Source: Streptomyces noursei (GTDB lineage Bacteria; Actinomycetota; Actinomycetes; Streptomycetales; Streptomycetaceae). From it: 64,000 nt of DNA. This document shows, in pieces, positions 44,978 through 52,590 of the stretch. How positions within the stretch are numbered: the first letter of the stretch is position 1; each line of letters begins with the position of its first letter. Made by a program: the position numbers and the translations under genes. A model generated the notes under the pieces. It was not told the DNA's origin. It did not search any database and saw only the letters and a program-made list of their open reading frames with translations. Location of the stretch: contig NZ_CP070326.1 in the NCBI RefSeq assembly GCF_016917755.1, positions 5,518,001 through 5,582,000 on the forward strand, given 5' to 3'.

Positions 44978-45605
44978 CCCGACGCCTCCGATCCGCTTTC
45001 GTTTCCCCACGTTGTCCGTGCCGGCGGTCATCTCCAGCACGGGAATGACGCTACGGAGGGGGTGTTGCGGCGTAATGTGCGTCGGCCCCTCAGGGAGTGC
45101 ACGGAAAACCGTCGGTTGTGTAACAGCCCGCTGGGGGTCATACCTCGGACGGACAGGGGCCGGAGCGGCGTCATACTCCCGGCGGATGAGCGGCCCCCAC
45201 CAGGAGGGACGAAGGTCCCGCGGAGGGCTCGTGAGAAGCCCGAGACCGCTACGGAGGGACAGAACCCGCCTTATCGGGGCGCTTTTCGGCCAGATCGCCG
45301 ATTGCTCGGTTTCGGTCGGCAACCGCACCCGACCGCCGTTGCGCGGGCCGTCGCGGTCGCCGATCCGGTGGCCGTGCGGCGCCGGCAAGCCGACGGGCGC
45401 GACCCCAGAAAAGAGGGATCGCGCCCGTGAAGATGCGCGGAACGGCGCGGGCGTTACATGACGGCACCGTGACATAGATGACGGCGACGTGACGACGACC
45501 CGGGTCGGCGGGCGCCGCCGAGGGCGGTCACCGCCGCCGCACCCATGTCGCCGCCGCGCCGGTCACTCGCCCAGGTGACCACCGGAGCGAGCTGCCGGCC
45601 ACCGC
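44978..45605. other. 628-bp region upstream of sigE
   Basis: No convincing gene. Expected to hold the CseB-controlled sigE promoter and a mutY terminator (hairpin 45394-45427). An AACCG-T-CGGTT inverted repeat (45107-45117) lies about 130 bp before the sigE start. A SigE-type promoter could not be confidently placed. Confidence 0.5.
45394..45427. terminator. Hairpin downstream of mutY
   Basis: Nine-base perfect arms (45394-45402 with 45419-45427), extended by a further CCC/GGG after one mismatch, loop AGAAAAGA. It lies beyond the mutY stop on the minus strand. Confidence 0.65.
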
Positions 45606-46565
45606 TCAGGAGTGCGGAAGCCGGTAGCGGCCACCGCCCAACGGCTCCACCAGGCCGTCCGACACCAGCCCGTCGAGCGCGCGGGCCCGCTGCACCGGCT
45701 CGTCCCACACCGCGTCCAGCGCGCCCTGCGGCACCGGCGCCACCGCCTCGCGCAGGACGGCCAGCAGCTTGCCGCGCACCTGGCGGTCGGTGCCGGCGTA
45801 CGCCTGGGTGCGGCGCGGCGGACCGTCGTGGGCCGGCGCCCCCGCCAGTCGCCAGGCGCACTGGGCGGCGATCGGGCAGCGATGGCACTCCGGACCGCGG
45901 GCGGTGCAGATCAGGGCGCCCAGCTCCATCGTGGCCGCCGCCCAGCGCGCCGCGAGGTCCTCGTCGTCGGGGAGCAGGGCACGGGCGAGCTTGCGTTCGG
46001 CGGCGGTGGTGGCGTTCGGCGGGTACTGGCGGCCGGTGACGGAGCGGGCGAAGACCCGCCGGACGTTGGTGTCCAGCACCGCGTGCCGCTGCCCGTAGGC
46101 GAAGGAGGCGACGGCCGCCGCGGTGTACTCGCCGACGCCGGGCAGCGCCAGCAGCTGGGCGTGTTCACGGGGGACGTCGCCGCCGTGGCGCTCCTGTATG
46201 GCGGAGGCCGCGGCGTGCAGCCGCAGCGCGCGCCGCGGATAGCCGAGCCGGCCCCAGGCGCGCACCGCCTCGCCCGGTGGCTCGGCGGCGAGGTCGGCGG
46301 GCCGCGGCCAGCGGGCCACCCACTGCTCGTACACCGGCAGCACACGGCTGACCGGCGTCTGCTGGAGCATGAACTCGCTCACCATCACCCCCCAGGCGCC
46401 CGCCTCGGGGCGGCGCCAGGGCAGGTCGCGAGCGTGCTCGGCGAACCAGTCGGTGACCGGGCCGTGCAGCCCGGTCCCGTCCGTGGCCTCCGCGGCCGAT
46501 GCGGCGGCGGAGGCGTTCTCGGCGACGGCGGTCATGGCACTGGAAATGGCAGGCGTGGAAGTCAT
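45606..46565 (-). CDS. mutY: A/G-specific adenine glycosylase
   Basis: A 319-residue base-excision enzyme removing adenine mispaired with 8-oxoguanine. Helix-hairpin-helix with LLALPGVGEYTAAAVASFAY and catalytic Asp in VLDTNVRRVFARS; MVSEFMLQQTPVSRVLPVYE carries the catalytic Glu region. The iron-sulfur loop is intact: Cys residues in ICTARGPECHRCPIAAQC with spacing X6-X2-X5. The C-terminal NUDIX-like domain that reads 8-oxoG seems reduced. ATG at 46565 precedes an Ala-rich N-terminus of about 25 residues; a shorter start cannot be excluded. Confidence 0.93.
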   Translation of the reverse strand: MTSTPAISSAMTAVAENASAAASAAEATDGTGLHGPVTDWFAEHARDLPWRRPEAGAWGVMVSEFMLQQTPVSRVLPVYEQWVARWPRPADLAAEPPGEAVRAWGRLGYPRRALRLHAAASAIQERHGGDVPREHAQLLALPGVGEYTAAAVASFAYGQRHAVLDTNVRRVFARSVTGRQYPPNATTAAERKLARALLPDDEDLAARWAAATMELGALICTARGPECHRCPIAAQCAWRLAGAPAHDGPPRRTQAYAGTDRQVRGKLLAVLREAVAPVPQGALDAVWDEPVQRARALDGLVSDGLVEPLGGGRYRLPHS

Positions 46566-46745
46566 GGCACTGCCGATCCTGGCACGCCCGCCCGCCCCCA
46601 GGAAACGCACCGGCCCCGCCCCGCCGCACGCCCACCCACACGCAGGAAGGCAGGCCGGCGGCGGGCGGGGGCTACCGGCGGTCGCACCACCACCGGGCCA
46701 CGGGCCGGTGCGCCGGGCGCGGCGGTGGCGTACGAGGATGCAGAT

Positions 46746-47405
46746 ATGGAGGAGACGAGCGGTGCACAGGGCGTCGGGGGCCGGGCGGCGGAGTCCGGTG
46801 ACGCGGCCGGGACGGCGGTCGGGAAGGCCGGCGCGGCAGTGGGAACGGAAGGAAGGGCGGCCGGCGGGGCGGCCGGCGACGCGGCCTGTCCGGCCGGGAT
46901 CCGGCGGGCGCTGGACGGGCACACCACGATGACGCTGGCGTATGCGGACGAGGACGGGCCGCAGGCGTGCGCGGTGCTCTACGCCGCCGGGGAGGCCGCC
47001 GACGGGGCGCCGGTCCTGTACTTCGTCACCGCCGCGAGCACCCGGCACGGCCGGGCCCTGGGGGAGCCCGGCGCACGGGCGGCGTTCACGGTGCAGCGGG
47101 ACGGCCAGGAGTGGAGCGGACTGACCGGGATCCAGGGGCGGGGGAGCTGCCGCCGGTTGGACGGCGACGAACGGGCCGCCGGATGGCGTGCCTACACCGC
47201 GCGCTTCCCCTTCGTCACGGCCGACGAGCGACTGCGCGCGGCCCTGGAGCGGACCGCGCTGTGGGAACTGCGCCCGGACTGGCTACGGCTGATCGACAAT
47301 GCGCAGGGATTTGGCCACAAGGAGGAGTGGCGGTCGCAGCGCGCCTCTGAGGGCGGGGCCGGTGCTGCCGGGCGGACCGGTGAGGGCTCGGCCGGAGAGC
47401 GGTGA
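46746..47405 (+). CDS. Pyridoxamine 5'-phosphate oxidase-fold protein
   Basis: A 219-residue protein with a split-barrel FMN-binding-like core (about residues 50-200: MTLAYADEDGPQACAVLYAA, PVLYFVTAASTRHGRAL, AAFTVQRDGQEWSGLTGIQG, WRAYTARFPFV). Family members bind FMN, F420 or haem; no clear flavin-ligand set can be named. The first 45 residues (GVGGRAAESGDAAGTAVGKA style) are Gly/Ala-rich low-complexity and may mean the real start lies later. Divergent from mutY. Confidence 0.75.
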   Translation: MEETSGAQGVGGRAAESGDAAGTAVGKAGAAVGTEGRAAGGAAGDAACPAGIRRALDGHTTMTLAYADEDGPQACAVLYAAGEAADGAPVLYFVTAASTRHGRALGEPGARAAFTVQRDGQEWSGLTGIQGRGSCRRLDGDERAAGWRAYTARFPFVTADERLRAALERTALWELRPDWLRLIDNAQGFGHKEEWRSQRASEGGAGAAGRTGEGSAGER

Positions 47406-47454
47406 CGCCGGCGTGGGGCGTGTGCCGGTGGGCGTCCCGTGGTCGGAGGGGAAC

Positions 47455-47491
47455 AGCGCCGTTCCGTGGTGAGAGCGCCGTTCCGTGGTGA
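47455..47491 (+). repeat. Tandem repeat, unit AGCGCCGTTCCGTGGTGA(G)
   Basis: Two adjacent copies with a 19-base period; the second lacks only the last base. Significance unknown. Confidence 0.7.
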
Positions 47492-47704
47492 TGGGGAGGG
47501 CGGAGTCGGCTACCGGGGGCGGAATCTGACGAAATGTCAGGCATGTGGGAGGGGTTGGCGACGAGCGGCGCGCCGCGCGGTGCGCGCCGTGGTCCGGGCG
47601 GAAAGGCGCAGGGGTGGACGGCCACGGACGGTCACCGGGCTGATGATGGGAAAAGTTGCAGCCTGATGCGGCGGGTACTGGCCGGTGCCGGTGCGGATCT
47701 CTCG

Positions 47705-47710
47705 TAGAGT
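47705..47710 (+). promoter_or_regulatory. -10 hexamer TAGAGT, leaderless gene
   Basis: TAGAGT ends six bases before the GTG at 47717. No ribosome site is present before the start codon, as expected for a leaderless message. Confidence 0.5.
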
Positions 47711-47716
47711 TTTCGC

Positions 47717-48529
47717 GTGGGATCACTGCGCAATCCGATCGGGCCGCTTCCCTCCTCCATCTACTGGCGGCGGAGGGCAATTGCGCTGGCCGTCGTCATC
47801 CTCCTCACCGCCCTGGTGGTGTGGGTGCTCACCATGGGCGGAAGCGACGGGAAGTCGGGCAACGAGGGCAAGGGCGCAGCGGGATCCGGACCCGCCGCCT
47901 CCATCACGCCCGGGCCCGCGCCCAGTGGCCCCGCGATCAGCCAAAAGCCGGGCGGCCGCGATGAGTCGGGGTCCGGCGGTGGTTCGGGATCGGGCGGCGG
48001 TTCGAGCTCCGGGGGCGGTGCGGGGTCGGGCGGCGGGAGCGGGGGCTCCGGCGGCGGTGCCGGCTCCGGCAGTGCGCCGATCGGGCAGCCCGCGGGCGGC
48101 GACATCGTCGCGGCGGGCCCGTCGCTCCCCAACTGCCGCCCCGAGACAGTGAAGTTGACGCTGAAGAGCGTCAAGGACTCCTACGCGCCCGACGACAAGC
48201 CGAAGTTCCAGCTGGCCGTGCAGAACACCGGTGGTGCGGCGTGCAAGGTGGACCTCGGGCGCAAGGCGGCGGTGCTCACCATCACCGACACCGCGGGCGA
48301 CGACCGGGTGTGGGCCTCCGACGACTGCGCGACCGGCGCGGGCCCGGCGCTGCTCCAGGTGCCCGCCAAGGCCACGGTGAGCCGCACCGTCGAGTGGGAC
48401 CGGCGGGCCAGCGGCCCCCAGTGCCAGACGCCGAGCGCGGCCGCGGTGCCGGCCGGCACGTACCTGGTCCAGGCGAAGGTGCCGGGACTGACCGCGGTCC
48501 ACGCGTCGTTCGCCCTGGCCAAGGACTGA
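47717..48529 (+). CDS. Membrane-anchored protein with Gly/Ser linker and exported Ig-like domain
   Basis: A 270-residue type II membrane protein: short cytoplasmic part, one membrane segment (about residues 20-42; IALAVVILLTALVVWVLTM), a long linker with many Gly/Ser repeats (about 80-125), and a globular domain (130-268; KLTLKSVKDSYAPDDKPKF, CKVDLGRKAAVLTITD, GTYLVQAKVPGLTAVHASF) that looks like an immunoglobulin-like intracellular-inhibitor/BsuPI-type beta sandwich. Four Cys residues in the exported domain can pair. Function unknown; similar hypotheticals are common in Streptomyces. Confidence 0.7.
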   Translation: MGSLRNPIGPLPSSIYWRRRAIALAVVILLTALVVWVLTMGGSDGKSGNEGKGAAGSGPAASITPGPAPSGPAISQKPGGRDESGSGGGSGSGGGSSSGGGAGSGGGSGGSGGGAGSGSAPIGQPAGGDIVAAGPSLPNCRPETVKLTLKSVKDSYAPDDKPKFQLAVQNTGGAACKVDLGRKAAVLTITDTAGDDRVWASDDCATGAGPALLQVPAKATVSRTVEWDRRASGPQCQTPSAAAVPAGTYLVQAKVPGLTAVHASFALAKD

Positions 48530-48657
48530 CGCCCGGCGCGGGACGGTGCGGCGCGGCGGTGCACGGAAGAGCCGCCTCCGGAAGTTCCGCCCGTAGGTGA
48601 TCCGCTCACAGCGTGCACCACTGGTGGCGGTCCGGCCGCTGGGGCACAGTCGCCGCC

Positions 48658-49656
48658 ATGAGGCTACTGATTCTGGGCGGTACGGAGTTCGTGGGGCGGG
48701 CGCTGGCCGAGGCGGCGCTGGCCCGGAACTGGGACGTCACGGTCTTCCACCGGGGGCGGCACACGGCACCCGAGGGGGTCGCCGTGCTGCACGGCGACCG
48801 GCTGGCGGAGGGCGGGCTGGCCGCCCTGGAGGGCGGCGCGTGGGACGCCGTCGTGGACACCTGGAGCGCCGCACCGGTGGCGGTCCGGGACGCGGCCCGC
48901 CTGCTGGCCGACCGGGCGGGCGTGTACGCGTACCTCTCCAGCGGCTCGGTCTACGCCTTCCCGCCCACCGGGCGGATCAGCGAGTCCGCGCCGGTGGTGG
49001 CGGGCGCCGACCCGGCCGCGGCCGACGCCGACGACTACGCGCGCGCCAAGCGGGGCGGTGAACTCGCCGCTGTCGACGCGTTCGGGGAGGACCGGGCGCT
49101 GCTGGTCCGCGCGGGGCTGATCCTCGGCCCGTACGAGAACATCGGCCGGTTGCCGTGGTGGCTGAACCGGATCGCGCGCGGCGGACCGGTCCTGGCGCCC
49201 GGCCCGCGCGACCTGCCGTTGCAGTACATCGACGCCCGCGACCTCGCGGAGTGGACCCTGGACGCCGTACGGGACCGGCGGTCCGGCGCGTACAGCCTGG
49301 TGAGCGAGTCGGGGCACGCCACCATGGGCGAGCTGCTGGAGAGCTGTGCGCGGGTCACCGGCTCGTCGGCCGAACTGCGGTGGACGGCGCCGGAGGACGT
49401 GCTGGCGGCGGGCATCGAGCCGTGGACGGAGCTGCCGGTCTGGCTGCCGCCGGGCGAGCTGCACGACGCGATGCACGGCGCTGACGTCTCCAAGGCGCTG
49501 GCGGCGGGGCTGCGTTGCCGGCCGGTCGGCGAGACGGTGGCGGACACCTGGGAGTGGCTGCGCGGCATCGGCGGGGTGGCACCACAACGCCCGGACCGGC
49601 CGGTCCTGGGGCTGCCGACGGAGAAGGAGGCGGCGGTGCTGGGGCGGGAGGCGTAG
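48658..49656 (+). CDS. NAD-dependent epimerase/dehydratase family protein (extended SDR)
   Basis: A 332-residue Rossmann protein. The cofactor motif is LLILGGTEFVGRALAEAAL (an atypical GGTxFVG, common in plant-like/chloroplast-type SDRs), with AYLSSGSVYAF (catalytic Ser/Tyr region) and YARAKRGGELA (Tyr-X3-Lys, near residue 125). LVRAGLILGPYENIGRLPWW and DLPLQYIDARDLAEWTL follow. A substrate cannot be named; paralogues of this type modify sugars or RNA. ATG at 48658 lies seven bases after a CACAGT sequence. It is convergent with disA. Confidence 0.82.
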   Translation: MRLLILGGTEFVGRALAEAALARNWDVTVFHRGRHTAPEGVAVLHGDRLAEGGLAALEGGAWDAVVDTWSAAPVAVRDAARLLADRAGVYAYLSSGSVYAFPPTGRISESAPVVAGADPAAADADDYARAKRGGELAAVDAFGEDRALLVRAGLILGPYENIGRLPWWLNRIARGGPVLAPGPRDLPLQYIDARDLAEWTLDAVRDRRSGAYSLVSESGHATMGELLESCARVTGSSAELRWTAPEDVLAAGIEPWTELPVWLPPGELHDAMHGADVSKALAAGLRCRPVGETVADTWEWLRGIGGVAPQRPDRPVLGLPTEKEAAVLGREA

Positions 49657-49664
49657 GGGGCGGG

Positions 49665-49690
49665 GCCGTGGGGCCCGGGGGCCCCACGGC
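49665..49690. terminator. Bidirectional terminator between epimerase and disA
   Basis: Eleven-base perfect arms (49665-49675 with 49680-49690) and a four-base loop separate the two convergent genes. Confidence 0.8.
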
Positions 49691-49699
49691 GGAAACCTC

Positions 49700-50821
49700 C
49701 TAGACGTACCGCTCCAGGATCGACGACTCCGCCAGGCGGGAGAGGCCCTCGCGGACCGAGCGGGCGCGGGTCTCGCCGACACCCTCGACCGCCTGGAGGT
49801 CGTCGACGCTGGCGGCGAGGAGCTTCTGGAGGCCGCCGAAGTGGTCGACCAGGCGGTCGATGACGGCGCCGGGGAGGCGGGGGACCTTCGCCAGCAGCCG
49901 GAAGCCGCGCGGCGAGACCGCCGAGTCCAGCGTCTCGGGCGAGCCGCTGTAGCCCAACGCGCGGGCCACTATGGGGAGTTCGAGCAGCTCGGGGTGGGTG
50001 AGGGCGTCCAGCTCGGCCAGTGCCTCGGCGACCGTGCGGGAGCGCTTGGCGGTGGGCTCGGGGACGTAGTCCCGGGCGACCAGCTCGCGCTCCGGCTCCA
50101 CCCCGGCGATCAGCTCTTCGAGCTGGAGGGTCAGCAGGCGGCCGTCGGTGCCCAGTTCGACGACGTACTCGGCGATCTCGGTGGCGATCCGGCGGACCAT
50201 CTCCAGGCGCTGGGCGACCGCGGAGACGTCGCGGACCGTGACCAGGTCCTCGATCTCCAGGGCGGAGAGGGTGCCGGCGACCTCGTCGAGGCGGAGCTTG
50301 TAGCGCTCCAGGGTGGCCAGCGCCTGGTTGGCGCGGGAGAGGATCGCGGCGGACTCCTCCAGGACGCGGCGCTCGCCGTCCACGTAGAGCGCGATCAGGC
50401 GCATGGACTGGCTGACCGAGACCACCGGGAAGTTGGTCTGGATGGAGACCCGCTGGGCGGTGCGGTGGCGGGTGCCGGTCTCCTCGGTGGGGATCGAGGC
50501 GTCCGGCACCAGCTGGACCCCGGCCCGGAGGATCTTGGTGATGTCCTTGTCGAGGACCAGCGCGCCGTCGAGCTTGCACAGCTCGCGCAGGCGGGTCGCG
50601 GTGAACTCGACGTCGAGGACGAAGCCGCCGGTGCACATGGACTCGACGGTCTTGTCGAAGCCGAGGACGATCAGGCCGCCCGTGTTGCCGCGGAGGATGC
50701 GCTCCAGGCCGTCCCGCAGGGCCGTACCGGGCGCGACGGCGCTCAGCGAGGCGCGCATCAGGCTCTCGGTGCCGGTCCCTGCGGACCTGCCGGGAGACGA
50801 CGCCCGGTCGTTCGCTGCCAC
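49700..50821 (-). CDS. disA: DNA-integrity scanning protein DisA, diadenylate cyclase
   Basis: A 373-residue enzyme making the second messenger c-di-AMP and scanning DNA for lesions. The DAC domain has GGLIVLGFDKTVESMCTGGF, CKLDGALVLDKD (DGA motif) and GTRHRTAQRVS (RHR motif). The middle helices carry ELLELPIVARALGYSG, and the C-terminal HhH domain has LLAKVPRLPGAVIDRLVDHF. GTG at 50821 has GGAGGAG upstream and gives a start matching S. coelicolor DisA; the upstream frame is Arg/Pro-rich. c-di-AMP affects potassium, osmotic balance and, in Streptomyces, spore germination and cell-wall hydrolase expression. radA lies just upstream on the same strand. Confidence 0.97.
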   Translation of the reverse strand: MAANDRASSPGRSAGTGTESLMRASLSAVAPGTALRDGLERILRGNTGGLIVLGFDKTVESMCTGGFVLDVEFTATRLRELCKLDGALVLDKDITKILRAGVQLVPDASIPTEETGTRHRTAQRVSIQTNFPVVSVSQSMRLIALYVDGERRVLEESAAILSRANQALATLERYKLRLDEVAGTLSALEIEDLVTVRDVSAVAQRLEMVRRIATEIAEYVVELGTDGRLLTLQLEELIAGVEPERELVARDYVPEPTAKRSRTVAEALAELDALTHPELLELPIVARALGYSGSPETLDSAVSPRGFRLLAKVPRLPGAVIDRLVDHFGGLQKLLAASVDDLQAVEGVGETRARSVREGLSRLAESSILERYV

Positions 50822-50953
50822 TGCACTCCTCCGTCGCATGGTCTGTCGGTCCGGGCCGCCCGGCCGGTGCCGCGGTGCGTACCACACGGAGAGTACCCAG
50901 GAGCTACGCAGCCGGCGGCGGGACGGTGGTGACGGGCGAGACCGGGGCAAAGT

Positions 50954-52366
50954 CTACCGGCGCACTTCCTCCTCCCGCGGGGCCTCCCGGCGGACCCGCT
51001 TGGGCAGCACGGACAACGCCTGCCCGACGTCGGCGACCTCCATGACCCGCATTCCGTCGGGGATCTTGCCGGGGTCGGTGGGGACCAGGGCGTGCGTGAA
51101 GCCGAGCCGGGCGGCCTCCGACAGGCGGCGCTGGACGCCGGTGACCCTCCGGACCTCCCCGGCCAGCCCGACCTCGCCGATGGCGACGAGGTTCTTGGGC
51201 AGCGGGGTGTCGCTGGCGGCGCTGGCCAGCGCGAGGGCGACGGCGAGGTCGGCGGCCGGCTCGCTGAGCTTCACCCCGCCGACCGTGGCGCTGTAGATGT
51301 CGCGCTTGCCCAGGGCGCTGATCCGGCCGCGCTGCTCCAGGACGGCGAGCATCATCGAGACCCGGGAGGTCTCCAGGCCGGAGGTGGTGCGCCGGGGGGA
51401 GGGGATCTGGGAGTCGACGGTCAGCGCCTGGACCTCGGCGACCAGCGGGCGGCGGCCCTCCAGGGTGACCGTCAGGCACGTCCCGGGCACCGGCTCGGCG
51501 CGGCGGGTCAGGAAGAGGCCGGAGGGGTCGGCGAGGCCGGTGATGCCCTCGTCGTGCAGTTCGAAGCAGCCGACCTCGTCGGTGGTGCCGTAGCGGTTCT
51601 TCACGCCGCGGACGAGGCGGAGGCGGGCGTGCCGGTCGCCCTCGAAGTGGAGGACGACGTCGACCAGGTGCTCCAGGAGGCGGGGGCCGGCGATGGCGCC
51701 GTCCTTGGTGACGTGGCCGACCAGCAGGGTGGACATGCCGCGCTCCTTGGATGCCCGGATCAGGGCGCCGGCGACCTCGCGGACCTGGGCCATGCCGCCG
51801 GGGGCGCCGTCGATCTCGGGGGAGGCGACGGTCTGCACGGAGTCCAGGATCAGCAGCGAGGGCTTGACGCTGTCCAGATGGCCGAGGACGGCGGACAGGT
51901 CCGTCTCGGCGGCCAGATAGAGATCCTCGTCGAGGGCGCCGATGCGGTCGGCGCGCAGCCGGACCTGGCTGGCGGACTCCTCGCCGGTCACATAGAGCGT
52001 GCGGTGGGCGGCGGAGGCGGCCTTGGCGGCGACGTCCAGCAGGAGGGTGGACTTGCCGACGCCGGGCTCGCCGGCCAGCAGCACGACCGCGCCGGGGACC
52101 AGCCCGCCGCCCAGGACGCGGTCCAGCTCGGGCACGCCGGTCGTTCGGGCGGTGGCCTGCTTGCCGTCGACCTGGCCGATGGGCAGGGCGGCGGTGGTGA
52201 CCCGGCCGGGCGCGGTGGTGCGCACCGCGGGGGCGCCGCCGAACTCCTCGACCGTGCCCCACGCCTGGCACTCCGGGCAGCGGCCGAGCCACTTGGCGGT
52301 GGTCCAGCCGCACTCGGTGCAGCGGTACGAGGGGCGATCCTTGGCCGACGTTTTACGAGTTGCCAT
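50954..52366 (-). CDS. radA: DNA repair protein RadA/Sms
   Basis: A 470-residue protein for branch migration and processing of recombination intermediates. It has the N-terminal zinc finger CTECGWTTAKWLGRCPECQAW, the RecA-like Walker A GEPGVGKSTLLLD (near 95), Walker B LLILDSVQTV, the KNRFG-type motif as KNRYGTTDEVG (near 250) and a Lon-like C-terminal domain (ASDTPLPKNLVAIGEVGLAG). The ATG at 52366 has TACGGT six bases upstream (leaderless). It lies 132 bp upstream of disA on the same strand, the common bacterial order radA-disA. Confidence 0.95.
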   Translation of the reverse strand: MATRKTSAKDRPSYRCTECGWTTAKWLGRCPECQAWGTVEEFGGAPAVRTTAPGRVTTAALPIGQVDGKQATARTTGVPELDRVLGGGLVPGAVVLLAGEPGVGKSTLLLDVAAKAASAAHRTLYVTGEESASQVRLRADRIGALDEDLYLAAETDLSAVLGHLDSVKPSLLILDSVQTVASPEIDGAPGGMAQVREVAGALIRASKERGMSTLLVGHVTKDGAIAGPRLLEHLVDVVLHFEGDRHARLRLVRGVKNRYGTTDEVGCFELHDEGITGLADPSGLFLTRRAEPVPGTCLTVTLEGRRPLVAEVQALTVDSQIPSPRRTTSGLETSRVSMMLAVLEQRGRISALGKRDIYSATVGGVKLSEPAADLAVALALASAASDTPLPKNLVAIGEVGLAGEVRRVTGVQRRLSEAARLGFTHALVPTDPGKIPDGMRVMEVADVGQALSVLPKRVRREAPREEEVRR

Positions 52367-52577
52367 GCCGCCACCGTAGCGGCGGGGTGTGACAGCGGGC
52401 GTCCCCCGAGCTCTCGACGAGCGGGGACCCCCACCGGCGGCCGTTGCACCGACCGGGTGGCGTGCGCCGCGCGCAGACGACGGGCATTTAGCAGATCCGT
52501 GTCCCCTTTTGAGGGAGATGGTCACCCGTAAGGGTTAAAAGTGACCCCGCTACACAGGAGCGGCTGCATCATCCGCC

Positions 52578-52583
52578 TACCGT
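52578..52583 (+). promoter_or_regulatory. -10 hexamer TACCGT, leaderless regulator gene
   Basis: TACCGT ends seven bases before the GTG at 52591, deciding that start over the ATG at 52594. Confidence 0.4.
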
Positions 52584-52590
52584 CGCCGGG

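Larger units (their letters stand above)
47406..47716. other. 311-bp region before the membrane-anchored protein gene
   Basis: No gene seen. It holds a 19-bp tandem direct repeat (47455-47491), a CTGAC/GTCAG inverted repeat around 47528, and the -10 TAGAGT (47705-47710) of the next gene. Confidence 0.45.

Noticed and set aside
44978..45605. SigE-type promoter upstream of sigE
   Set aside because: A GCAAC element is present near 45060, but no -10 at the required spacing follows; not reported.
47960..48090. Gly/Ser-coding repeats as a tandem DNA repeat of interest
   Set aside because: They encode a flexible linker in the membrane-anchored protein, so they are explained by the gene itself.
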